The translations under genes were made by a program, and so were the position numbers. From positions 22,069 through 86,068 of the forward strand of contig CALFNR010000144.1 in the NCBI GenBank assembly GCA_937903005.1: a stretch of 64,000 bases of DNA, read 5' to 3'. Every line of letters starts with the position of its first letter. Positions within the stretch are counted from its first letter, which is position 1. The stretch is from Clostridium_AI sp002297865 (lineage in GTDB: Bacteria > Bacillota > Clostridia > Lachnospirales > Lachnospiraceae). This document shows positions 8,876 to 16,597 of this stretch, one piece after another. The notes under the pieces were generated by a model. It made no database searches. It saw nothing but the letters and a program-made list of their open reading frames with translations, and was not told the origin of the DNA.

Positions 8876-9766
8876 ATGAAAAAGAGAAATTTAGCAGTAG
8901 TTTTATTAGCAACGACATTATTAGTAGGATGTGGAACAACAAATAATGGTGAAGCTCAGGACGTCCAAATTGAGACACAAACTAGTCAGGAGAGTGGAGC
9001 TACCGCTACTGAAACACCAAAAGAAGAAAGCACCGAAAAGGAAATCAATAAAGTGCTATATGATAACAATGGAATTAAGGCTGTGTTTACTTCATTCAAT
9101 CAGAATGGAGCTTATGGACCAGAAATTAAATTACAGCTTGAAAATACAACTGAAAAGAATATAACAGTCCAGGTGAGAGAAGTCTCAATCAATGGCTATA
9201 TGATGGATCCAATCTTCTCTGAGGAAGTTGGAACAGGCAAAAAGGCGAATGGCTCAATTAATTTCTTTGAAAGTGACTTAGAAGAAAACGGAATTGAGCA
9301 AGTAAATAGTATTGAATTGTCTCTTCACATCTTTGAGAGCGATTCATACGACACTATTGACGATTCCGAAACAATTAAGATTGTTATTAATGATGTAGAA
9401 GAGACTAAAAAAGAAGTTACTGGCCAGATTTTACTTGATAAAGACGGCTTAAAAGTAACATATAAAGATATGGTAGTAGATGGAGATGGAGAGGTTTCTC
9501 TTAAAGTCTTCGTTGAAAATGGCTTAGATACAGAAGCAACAATCCAAGTTAGAGATTGCTCCGTAAATGGCTTTATGATTGACCCTATCTGCTCCATCGA
9601 TGTTGAACCAGGAAAGAAAGCAAATGATAAGATTGGCTTTATGTCTTGGGATTTAGAAGAGCAAGGACTTGAAGGTGTTGCATTTGAAACTGTTGAATTT
9701 ACATTACATGTATTCAATGATAATGGAACAATAATGGATGTTCCTGCAACAATCAATTTAAAATAA
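8876..9766 (+). CDS. Lipoprotein with two tandem homologous domains
   Basis: 296 residues. The N-terminus is a lipoprotein signal (basic start, hydrophobic stretch, lipobox LVGC with the lipidated cysteine at residue 19). A Glu/Thr-rich linker follows. Then two copies of a beta-rich domain of about 110 residues share QVRE/QVRD, SVNGF/SINGY, MxDPI, GKKAN, a DLEE-G turn and LHVF/LHIF. The product should be anchored on the outer face of the cell membrane. A lipoprotein made by a resident phage may block superinfection or alter the surface, but nothing here proves that. Confidence 0.8.
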   Translation: MKKRNLAVVLLATTLLVGCGTTNNGEAQDVQIETQTSQESGATATETPKEESTEKEINKVLYDNNGIKAVFTSFNQNGAYGPEIKLQLENTTEKNITVQVREVSINGYMMDPIFSEEVGTGKKANGSINFFESDLEENGIEQVNSIELSLHIFESDSYDTIDDSETIKIVINDVEETKKEVTGQILLDKDGLKVTYKDMVVDGDGEVSLKVFVENGLDTEATIQVRDCSVNGFMIDPICSIDVEPGKKANDKIGFMSWDLEEQGLEGVAFETVEFTLHVFNDNGTIMDVPATINLK

Positions 9767-9801
9767 TCACTATAAAAAACTCCAATTAAATCACTATACA
9801 G

Positions 9802-9829
9802 AGGATCGTAGAAATACGGTCCTTTTTCT
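9802..9829 (+). terminator. Rho-independent terminator
   Basis: Stem AGGATCG/CGGTCCT (9802-9808 with 9817-9823), 8-base loop, T-rich tail. Confidence 0.8.
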
Positions 9830-9838
9830 TTCCCTAAA

Positions 9839-9875
9839 ATTTACTATGGAAATATACATTATATAATATAAATAT
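9839..9875 (+). promoter_or_regulatory. Class A phage promoter
   Basis: ATTTAC, 17 bp, TATAAT, ATAAATAT. Confidence 0.75.
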
Positions 9876-9901
9876 GAACTAATTAATTTGGAGGGAAAAG
9901 A

Positions 9902-10288
9902 ATGAGTTCAAAGAGGTATGACATAATGAAAAAGAAAAAAATAGTGGTAGTTCCAGCGAAGCAAATAAATGATAAGTTTACGATGGTTTCAAACGCTAGT
10001 ATTACTTTGTTGGATAGTAAGAGCTTCCACATATATTGTTACTTACTAAGTTGTTGTGACGAGTCAAGCTATTGCTATCCTTCATATGATGATATTCAAG
10101 AGAAGCTAGGAGTAACAAGGCACACCATATCGGATTGCCTAAAATTCCTTTCAGAATTTGGATTAATAGATATCCAAAAAAGGAAAACTGGTACGTACTT
10201 CAATAATGCTTATGTAGTATATGGAATAGTAAAAGTATCGGAGATAATTGAAAAAGAGGATGTGATCATCGAGAAAGAAGTGGCTTAG
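9902..10288 (+). CDS. Winged helix-turn-helix protein, initiator-like
   Basis: 128 residues. A basic start is followed by one helix-turn-helix domain (about residues 25-95) with YPSYDDIQEKLGVTRHTISDCLKFLSE as separated helices. This resembles the N-terminal DNA-binding domain of plasmid and phage replication initiators and the HTH_36 family. No catalytic or second domain follows. Three 24-bp repeats lie 40 bp downstream, as in initiator genes that sit beside their own origin. It could equally be a transcription regulator. Confidence 0.7.
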   Translation: MSSKRYDIMKKKKIVVVPAKQINDKFTMVSNASITLLDSKSFHIYCYLLSCCDESSYCYPSYDDIQEKLGVTRHTISDCLKFLSEFGLIDIQKRKTGTYFNNAYVVYGIVKVSEIIEKEDVIIEKEVA

Positions 10289-10303
10289 GCCGCTCTTTTT
10301 TTT
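10279..10303 (+). terminator. Rho-independent terminator
   Basis: Stem AGTGGC/GCCGCT around a TTAG loop that contains the stop codon, followed by T-rich DNA. Confidence 0.75.
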
Positions 10304-10327
10304 GGGAATTTTATAAGCTCAAAATTG

Positions 10328-10399
10328 AGTGTTCTTTTAAACACTGGGCTTAGTGTCTTTTTAACCACCCAGCTTAGTGTTTTTTTAGACACCATAACA
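10328..10399 (+). repeat. Three tandem 24-bp repeats with internal palindromes
   Basis: Units at 10328, 10352 and 10376 each begin AGTGT, run through a T-rich centre and close with an ACAC-like arm, so each can fold on itself. The layout suits a protein-binding array such as iterons or an operator of the adjacent HTH protein. The rest of the 10.29-10.77 kb gap is AT-rich; only the promoter at 10711 is recognisable in it. Confidence 0.65.
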
Positions 10400-10710
10400 A
10401 TAACCATATAACAATACTAATATAATAATATCCAATACATACGGCCGATAAAATCGTCCGTTTCAATGAAAAAAAATTAAGTAATGAAAAAAACGAGCTC
10501 GTATTTCAGTCATTAAGCTGCCTGAAAAAAGTTTTTGGTATAAAACATCGTCTAGACGTCAATACTCAACTATGAGCCATATAAAGCCATTACGGAGTGA
10601 TTAGCAAAAAATTAAATTTAGAAGAAAGTTAAAATAGTTATTTTATCTTACAAAAGTACATATAATTAATAGAAAAATCAAAAATGATGTAAAAATGATT
10701 AAAATAGAAA

Positions 10711-10739
10711 TTGAAAATGTAATAGATATATGGTATAAT
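10711..10739 (+). promoter_or_regulatory. Sigma-A promoter of the RHH gene
   Basis: TTGAAA, 17 bp, TATAAT, with no ATAAATAT tail. This points to expression in the quiet plasmid state. Confidence 0.7.
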
Positions 10740-10770
10740 ATTCTTATTAAAAATAGCGGAGGTCATTAGT

Positions 10771-11211
10771 ATGAAAATACAAGAGCTTAAGGCACTAAAC
10801 GAGCAGGAACAAGTGAAATTTATAAATAATAGGCTAGCGGAATTAGAAGAGAAAAAGCTAACTGAAAAAGAGTTCAAATGCGAGCTTCTTTCATTCTCGT
10901 ATAATGCTGCGACAAAGCATATGGAAGAAATGGGCTATGAGCTAAGAGATGGCCGTTTCATCAAAAGATTGACAGCGAGTGAGATTGAAGCACTAAGAAG
11001 AATGCTAGATCATGAAAACTTATTTTATAGAGCATTCAGTCTAGGTGCAAAAATTAACATTAATAGAAATGACGAAGTACAAGCTACAACAGTTCGTGTC
11101 TATAAGCAAGTTTGGGAAGACTGGAACCAGTTCTGCAAAGAAAAATCTGCAATCAGTAAGGAAGAACTTTTGACTACCGCTTTAGAGCAGTTCATGCGCG
11201 ATTATAGATAA
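10771..11211 (+). CDS. Ribbon-helix-helix-like DNA-binding protein
   Basis: 146 residues. The N-terminal 100 residues are charged helices; the C-terminal 45 (TTVRVYKQVWEDW, then SKEELLTTALEQFM) look like a ribbon-helix-helix unit, with a beta strand followed by two helices. Such proteins act as plasmid copy-number, partition or repressor factors. An ordinary sigma-A promoter precedes it, unlike the lytic genes around it, which supports a maintenance role. No ParA-type ATPase is next to it in this window, so partition remains unproven. Confidence 0.55.
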   Translation: MKIQELKALNEQEQVKFINNRLAELEEKKLTEKEFKCELLSFSYNAATKHMEEMGYELRDGRFIKRLTASEIEALRRMLDHENLFYRAFSLGAKININRNDEVQATTVRVYKQVWEDWNQFCKEKSAISKEELLTTALEQFMRDYR

Positions 11212-11228
11212 AAGGGGAGGATTTCATA

Positions 11229-11534
11229 ATGACAAGTCGTACATTTGAATATTTAGTAAGGGAAGTATTGAATTGTGATCAACCAGAAAGACTATTAACC
11301 TTTGGTGGAATTGCAAACTCTGGAATGATTGAGCAAGAGAATGGGTTCTATATGGCTGCAATATCAGCACTGGCAGTTTTACACTCTCATGCAACTTGCG
11401 ACCAGGCAAGTAAGATTGATTGTATCATCGAGGAACTATCAGAAACAGAAGGAAAATCCATGGAACAATTAGACAACGACTATACGGAAATGATTTACGA
11501 CAGCATTGTGAAACTAAAGAAAGAAATTTTATAG
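11229..11534 (+). CDS. Hypothetical protein
   Basis: 101 residues, helical and acidic at its C-terminus, with no recognised family, signal or membrane segment. It starts 17 bp after the RHH gene with a strong GGGGAGG ribosome site, so the two form an operon under the sigma-A promoter at 10711. Function probably relates to the upstream regulator or plasmid upkeep, but that is context only. Confidence 0.6.
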   Translation: MTSRTFEYLVREVLNCDQPERLLTFGGIANSGMIEQENGFYMAAISALAVLHSHATCDQASKIDCIIEELSETEGKSMEQLDNDYTEMIYDSIVKLKKEIL

Positions 11535-11550
11535 TAAAAATGGTGAGCAA

Positions 11551-11587
11551 GTTTACCATTCAAATAACGATTATATAATATAAATAT
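11551..11587 (+). promoter_or_regulatory. Class A phage promoter
   Basis: GTTTAC, 17 bp, TATAAT, ATAAATAT. Confidence 0.8.
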
Positions 11588-11633
11588 AAGACGTCACTAA
11601 AGACGAAATTTGTATTATATGGAGGAATTAAGA

Positions 11634-12029
11634 ATGGTTAAATCAGTAGGAAAAATATTAGCAGGAACGGTATTAGGTGCAGGAATCGCGCTATCTTTAC
11701 AATGGACTGGAACAACTAATTTAGCGGCTGCAAAAACACAAGCGGAACAATTTAAAAAGGCTGCAGTCGAGTATGTAGCGAAAGCCAAGGAATTAGAACA
11801 ATACGCTGGTAGCTTATCAGAACAGAATACGGAATTAACAGATAAGGTTGCAGAATTAGAAGAGAAAATTGCAGAATTAGAATCTAGTTCAAATGACAAT
11901 AACGTAAATTTGGGGCAAGCTAAAAAACAGCTAGATAAAGCCAATAAAGAACTTGAAAAAGCCAATAAAGAAGCTAAAGAGCACGAAGCTGGTATGATGG
12001 AAATCTTAGATGTTTCTATCTTCGAATAG
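11634..12029 (+). CDS. Membrane-anchored coiled-coil protein
   Basis: 131 residues from the ATG at 11634 (GGAGG 9 bp upstream; the TTG at 11610 is rejected). A hydrophobic segment at about residues 7-30 could be an uncleaved signal anchor. Residues 35-125 are heptad-rich (KVAELEEKIAELE, KKQLDKANKELEKANKE), a long coiled coil. No enzyme motif is seen. It may tether DNA or replication proteins to the membrane, an inference from its place just before the polymerase gene. Confidence 0.65.
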   Translation: MVKSVGKILAGTVLGAGIALSLQWTGTTNLAAAKTQAEQFKKAAVEYVAKAKELEQYAGSLSEQNTELTDKVAELEEKIAELESSSNDNNVNLGQAKKQLDKANKELEKANKEAKEHEAGMMEILDVSIFE

Positions 12030-12037
12030 CATAGTAT

Positions 12038-12072
12038 AGATGGACCAAAAAATAACGGTCCATCTTTTTTTT
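12038..12072 (+). terminator. Rho-independent terminator
   Basis: Perfect 9-bp stem AGATGGACC/GGTCCATCT with a 10-base loop and eight T. Confidence 0.9.
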
Positions 12073-12079
12073 ATGTCGA

Positions 12080-12116
12080 GTTTACTCCTTAAACGACTAT
12101 TATATAATATAAATAT
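12080..12116 (+). promoter_or_regulatory. Class A phage promoter of the DNA polymerase
   Basis: GTTTAC, 17 bp, TATAAT, ATAAATAT. Confidence 0.8.
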
Positions 12117-12140
12117 AAACTAGAATAAAGGAGCAAACAA

Positions 12141-15100
12141 ATGAATAATATATATACAATTACCCATTGCCATACAGACTTTAGTAATGGAACAACAAAT
12201 ATCGATTCAGTTAGCAAGTATCAACAATATGTAGATAGAGCAGTAGAGCTTGGAATGAAAGCGATCGCAATCACCGAACATGGTAATATCTTCGGTTGGG
12301 TGAAGAAAAAAGAGTATATTGAGAGCAAAGGACTTAAGTATATTCACGGAGTTGAGATGTACCTTACAAAGTCATTAGATAAGAAGGTAAGGGATAACTA
12401 CCACATTTGCTTATATGCTAAAAACTATCATGGTATTCTGGAATTAAATAAATTAATTTCAGGTGCTTACAATAGAAAAGATGGGCATTTCTATTACGCA
12501 CCAAGAATCACATTCGACGAGCTGCTGGCAACATCAGATAATATCCTCTTCACAACAGCATGTATTGGTGGCGTTCTCGCGGGCAAAGATGAAGAATTAA
12601 AAAGAAGATTTCTTGACTTCATTTGCAAGAATAAACATCGTGCATGGTTAGAAGTTCAGCACCATCAAGACCAGGTACAAATTGATTATAACCGTTACCT
12701 TTTAGGATTATCTAGGGAACTGGGCCTTAATCTAATCTGTGGTACTGACACTCATGCATTAAATGAACGTCATGCAAAAGGAAGAAAGATTCTTCAAAAG
12801 TCCAAAGGGGTAAAATTCTCGGATGAAGACGGTTGGGATGTTACTCTTAAAACATATGAAGAGCTAGTTGAACTATTTACTAAACAAGGAATATTTAGTC
12901 TTGAAGAAATTCACCAATTATTAGATAATACAAATATATTATCTAATAATATTGAAGAATTTTCTCTTGACAGATCTCATAAATACCCTAAGTTATTCAA
13001 TGATTCTCTATCTGTTTTAAAGAAGAAAATCATGAAAGGTATAAAAGAAAAGGGTGTCGATAAATATCCAAACTTCCAAGAATATATTGACCGAATCAAA
13101 TACGAGTTATCCGTATATGAACACAATAAGGCTATCGATTACTTACTTTTAGACGAGGATATAAAAGCCTTCGGTAGAGAACAAGGTATCTTCTGCGGTC
13201 CTTCTAGGGGTTCTGTATCTGGTTCTGTGATTGCATATCTAATCGGTATGACTGAAATGGATAGTATCAAGCACAAACTGAATTTCGAGAGATTCATGAA
13301 TGCAGAACGTATCTCTTTAGCAGACGTGGACACTGACTGGCCACCAGCGAAGAGGGATGTTGTAAAGGACTATATATTTAATAAAGAAGGCTTGTACTGT
13401 GCTGAAATCATTACATTCAATACTGTTGCGTTAAAAGGTTCTATTCGTGATTGTGCTAGAGCCTTGGATATTCCTCTTGATGTAGTAGGAACAATCTGCA
13501 GCGATATTGATGATCCAAATAAGGAAGCAATGTATAGAAGACAATACCCGGAATTATTCGAGTATGTAGATATTGTAAATGGTACGATCGTTTCGACTGG
13601 TACACATCCATGTGGAAGCATTGTTTCCCCTATTCCGTTAGATACAGAAATCGGCACCTTAACATTATCTACAACAGATAGACCTGTATCTATGCTTTAT
13701 AAGAATGAGGTAGAAGGATTAAACTTCGTAAAACTTGATATCCTTGGACTAGACAATGTGGAGTTAATCAATGAGACCTGCAGACTAGCTGGTATTGAAA
13801 GATTAACACCGGATAACGTACCAGATGATTTAGAAGTATGGAGTTCAATCAGAGACAATACAGTTGGTATATTCCAATGGGAATCTGATATGGCGTCAAA
13901 ATATCTAGCTTCTTTATTTAGTGATGAAACAATCAATAAGATTAGAAAAGCTAATCCGGATTTCAAATATATCGATTTGTTTTCGGTTGGAAATGGTGCT
14001 ATCAGACCTGCAGGAGCTTCTTATAGAGATCAACTTGCAAATGGGATATTCCAGGATAATGGTCATAGAGCATTGAATGACTTCTTAGCTCCTACACTTG
14101 GTTATTTAGTATATCAAGAGCAGATTATCGACTTCTTGCATATCTTCTGTGGTTTTACCATGGGTGAAGCTGATACAGTTCGTAGAGCCTTTGCTAAGAA
14201 AACAGGAACAGAAGTATATATTCCGAGAATTAAAGCCGGATTTGCTAAAACAATGTTAGAGCAACATGGAGTTTGCGAAGAGGAATCCGAAAGATTAATC
14301 GTGAACTTTATCCAGGTAATCATAGACGCTTCTAATTACCTGTTCTCATTAAATCACTCGCAAGCATACAGCTATATTGGTTATATCTGCGGATATTTAA
14401 GATATTACTACCCATTAGAGTTCTTCACTGCCATGTTGAATATCAACTCTGGAAATATGGATAAGACCTCTAAAACGATTGAATTGGCCAAACTATCAGG
14501 AATTAGCATTGAACCTCCTACTTATGGAAAATCAAGAGCTGCTTATTTCTTTGATAAGAGCAACAATATCATCTACAAAGGAATTGAAAGTGTTAAGTAC
14601 CTAAATGAAGATTTAGCAGAAAGTCTATACGAATTATCTTCATATCAGAACTATGCGTCATTTGAGGATCTATATCTTAATACACCAGGTATCAATTCAA
14701 GACAATGGGAAGTATTAATCAAAATAGGCTATTTTAGAGCATTCGGGCCAGCTAAGAGACTTCTTGGAATCGTAGAGATTTGCAATGCTTATGCGACTAA
14801 AAAGCAATATAAGAAGGATAGCGTTGATTGCGACCTAATTAGAAGATTTGCTGGTAGTGAAACGGAAAAAATGTTCAGAGATGTAGATAATGCTGCGCTA
14901 TGCAAATATCTGATTTCAGGAATTGGGAACGATGAATTTACTATCGGAGAACTTGCTAAATTTGAAGCGGAATACATCGGCTCAATCAACATTACTAATC
15001 CAGCGACTAATAATAGAGAGTGTATCGTACTTGATATTGATACTAAATATACACCAGTTTTAACTCTATACAGGATTCAAAATGGTGATATCATCAAGGT

Positions 15101-15263
15101 AAAAGTTGCTAAAGACTTCTATTATAACAAGAAAATTAGAAAGTTCAGTCACATATATGTGTCTCATGCCGAGAAAAGAAACAAGAAAAAACGTGTTGAT
15201 GGCAAGTGGATCACAATGAAAGATTTTGACATATATGTAAATTATTTTATTATTTCATTATAG
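12141..15263 (+). CDS. dnaE: DNA polymerase III alpha subunit, DnaE-like
   Basis: 1040 residues. An N-terminal PHP domain opens with THCHTDFSNG and AITEHGN. The polymerase palm has GPSRGSVSGS near residue 353 and the acidic signature DVDTD at 395-399, which supplies the metal-binding aspartates. Fingers and helix-hairpin-helix regions follow (SLNHSQAYSYIGYICGY). No exonuclease domain splits the PHP domain, so it is DnaE-type, not PolC. Phage DnaE enzymes replace the host polymerase during lytic growth. It is slightly shorter than bacterial DnaE. Confidence 0.93.
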   Translation: MNNIYTITHCHTDFSNGTTNIDSVSKYQQYVDRAVELGMKAIAITEHGNIFGWVKKKEYIESKGLKYIHGVEMYLTKSLDKKVRDNYHICLYAKNYHGILELNKLISGAYNRKDGHFYYAPRITFDELLATSDNILFTTACIGGVLAGKDEELKRRFLDFICKNKHRAWLEVQHHQDQVQIDYNRYLLGLSRELGLNLICGTDTHALNERHAKGRKILQKSKGVKFSDEDGWDVTLKTYEELVELFTKQGIFSLEEIHQLLDNTNILSNNIEEFSLDRSHKYPKLFNDSLSVLKKKIMKGIKEKGVDKYPNFQEYIDRIKYELSVYEHNKAIDYLLLDEDIKAFGREQGIFCGPSRGSVSGSVIAYLIGMTEMDSIKHKLNFERFMNAERISLADVDTDWPPAKRDVVKDYIFNKEGLYCAEIITFNTVALKGSIRDCARALDIPLDVVGTICSDIDDPNKEAMYRRQYPELFEYVDIVNGTIVSTGTHPCGSIVSPIPLDTEIGTLTLSTTDRPVSMLYKNEVEGLNFVKLDILGLDNVELINETCRLAGIERLTPDNVPDDLEVWSSIRDNTVGIFQWESDMASKYLASLFSDETINKIRKANPDFKYIDLFSVGNGAIRPAGASYRDQLANGIFQDNGHRALNDFLAPTLGYLVYQEQIIDFLHIFCGFTMGEADTVRRAFAKKTGTEVYIPRIKAGFAKTMLEQHGVCEEESERLIVNFIQVIIDASNYLFSLNHSQAYSYIGYICGYLRYYYPLEFFTAMLNINSGNMDKTSKTIELAKLSGISIEPPTYGKSRAAYFFDKSNNIIYKGIESVKYLNEDLAESLYELSSYQNYASFEDLYLNTPGINSRQWEVLIKIGYFRAFGPAKRLLGIVEICNAYATKKQYKKDSVDCDLIRRFAGSETEKMFRDVDNAALCKYLISGIGNDEFTIGELAKFEAEYIGSINITNPATNNRECIVLDIDTKYTPVLTLYRIQNGDIIKVKVAKDFYYNKKIRKFSHIYVSHAEKRNKKKRVDGKWITMKDFDIYVNYFIISL

Positions 15264-15301
15264 GAAACGGTAGCCGCGGTAACTCGCGGGAATTTTCCTA
15301 T
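15260..15301 (+). terminator. Two-tier hairpin after the polymerase gene
   Basis: An outer perfect 8-bp stem (15260-15267 with 15294-15301) encloses an inner 5-bp GC stem (15274-15278 with 15285-15289). It has no long T tail, so it may be a weak terminator or a stable mRNA end. Confidence 0.55.
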
Positions 15302-15365
15302 ATAAAATACGGTAAGAGTAGTAATTGTCAGAATATTTGGAAGAGTTTTACTTCGGTCCAAACTA

Positions 15366-15395
15366 TTTACAAGATATCCCAGCTCACGATATAAT
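15366..15395 (+). promoter_or_regulatory. Upstream promoter of the sigma-like gene
   Basis: TTTACA, 18 bp, TATAAT, then CATAAATG, a partial match to the phage tail element. It lies about 120 bp before the start codon. Confidence 0.5.
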
Positions 15396-15444
15396 CATAA
15401 ATGTGTTGCGGCACTGGTCGTAACTAACAGGTTAATTATAATTA

Positions 15445-15458
15445 TACAATATAAATAT
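15445..15458 (+). promoter_or_regulatory. Phage promoter element before the sigma-like gene
   Basis: TACAATATAAATAT. The -35 region is not convincing, so this copy may depend on the phage factor alone. Confidence 0.5.
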
Positions 15459-15508
15459 TGTGTAGAATATACAGACAAATTTTAAAATACAGAAAGAGGT
15501 AAACAACT

Positions 15509-16093
15509 ATGAAAAAATTAATCGTAATGAACAATGGAGAAAAGAGAGTAATGGAATTTGAGGAAATCCTGAACCAATTCAGAGGGGTTGCTCTTAAAGA
15601 GCTCCTTAAATACAAAAATGGTGGAGCTATCACAGAAGACGATCTTCAAGAAATGGATATTGTTATTTTCAAGGCTTTAAAATCTTATGATGAGTATCAC
15701 TGCTTTACAACCCACTTAACTTGGAAATTAAGACAATACTTCACACACACCGCAGTAAATGCAAAGAGACAAAAAAGAGACACATCGGCTGTGACAATCT
15801 TAAATCTGGATATGAAAGTTAGTGATGGTAAAGGCGGTAATGAAATGGACCTTCACGAAATGTTGACTGATGATGCAGCTAGCTTTGAGGACAAATTAAT
15901 GGACCAGGCTTTTATTGCATATATCGCTTCTAATTTAGATGATTTTGAAATGAAGCTGCTTGCAGTTAACCTTGGAAATATGAGAGTTATCGACCTTGCA
16001 GACGAGTACAACACAAGCAAGCAAAATATCAATAATAAGAACAGAAGATTTAAAGCGAAGCTTCTTCAATTAATTAATGATTTTAACGCTTAG
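15509..16093 (+). CDS. Sigma-70-like RNA polymerase sigma factor
   Basis: 194 residues. A region-2-like part (about residues 40-90: ITEDDLQEMDIVIFKAL, then YDEYHCFTTHLTWKLRQYF) matches the core-binding and -10 recognition helices of small sigma factors. A region-4-like helix-turn-helix closes the protein (VIDLADEYNTSKQNINNKNRRFKAKL). It is shorter than housekeeping sigma and lacks region 1. It is the obvious candidate to read the AATATAAATA element found before the phage operons, much as T4 gp55 reads TATAAATA. Its own gene has two such sites, suggesting feedback. The link to the element is inference. Confidence 0.75.
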   Translation: MKKLIVMNNGEKRVMEFEEILNQFRGVALKELLKYKNGGAITEDDLQEMDIVIFKALKSYDEYHCFTTHLTWKLRQYFTHTAVNAKRQKRDTSAVTILNLDMKVSDGKGGNEMDLHEMLTDDAASFEDKLMDQAFIAYIASNLDDFEMKLLAVNLGNMRVIDLADEYNTSKQNINNKNRRFKAKLLQLINDFNA

Positions 16094-16097
16094 TCGA

Positions 16098-16134
16098 GTT
16101 TACTATCATTATATTAATTATATAATATAAATAT
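16098..16134 (+). promoter_or_regulatory. Class A phage promoter
   Basis: GTTTAC, 17 bp, TATAAT, ATAAATAT, before the nucleotide-metabolism genes. Confidence 0.8.
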
Positions 16135-16164
16135 AACAACTATTTATAAAGGAGAAATATTATT

Positions 16165-16533
16165 ATGACAACAAATGTATTTGACGTAATGTTACAGAAA
16201 CAAAAGGAACTTCAATTAAGACTTGGTATGGATTTAGATAATTTCACACCAAAAGAGAGAGCAGCCTTCGTAAAAGAGTTTTCTCTTTGGGCAATAGATG
16301 AATACTCAGAAATGCTTCATGAATTACCTTATGCAAAAGGTTGGAGCAAGAAATACGATAAACCAGATTACGACCATGAAAAACAATATCAATTATGTAA
16401 AGAGGAGTTTATCGATGTACTTACTTTCTCCATGAGCGTTGCTGCAGCTCTTGGATTTACCGGAGAGGAAATGGAACGTATGTATCTTGAAAAGAACGGC
16501 GTTAACCACAAAAGACAAGACAACAACTACTAG
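16165..16533 (+). CDS. dUTPase-like all-alpha NTP pyrophosphatase
   Basis: 122 residues. The fold pattern of the all-alpha NTP-PPase/dUTPase_2 family is visible: AIDEYSEMLHELP with its acidic helix, a second helix KEEFIDVLTFSMSVAAALG holding the paired metal-binding acids, and a tail YLEKNGVNHKRQDNNY. These enzymes hydrolyse dUTP (or dCTP) to the monophosphate, keeping uracil out of DNA and feeding dTMP synthesis. It lies just before the ribonucleotide reductase genes, in line with this role. Confidence 0.8.
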   Translation: MTTNVFDVMLQKQKELQLRLGMDLDNFTPKERAAFVKEFSLWAIDEYSEMLHELPYAKGWSKKYDKPDYDHEKQYQLCKEEFIDVLTFSMSVAAALGFTGEEMERMYLEKNGVNHKRQDNNY

Positions 16534-16597
16534 AAATTATGGTGGCTGCTAGTCAGCCTCCTCTTTATAAAAATAACTTTAGAAAATGGAGATATAT

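Noticed and set aside
10328..10399. Possible CRISPR array (three regular 24-bp units)
   Set aside because: The units are contiguous with no unique spacers, each is self-complementary, and no cas genes are near.
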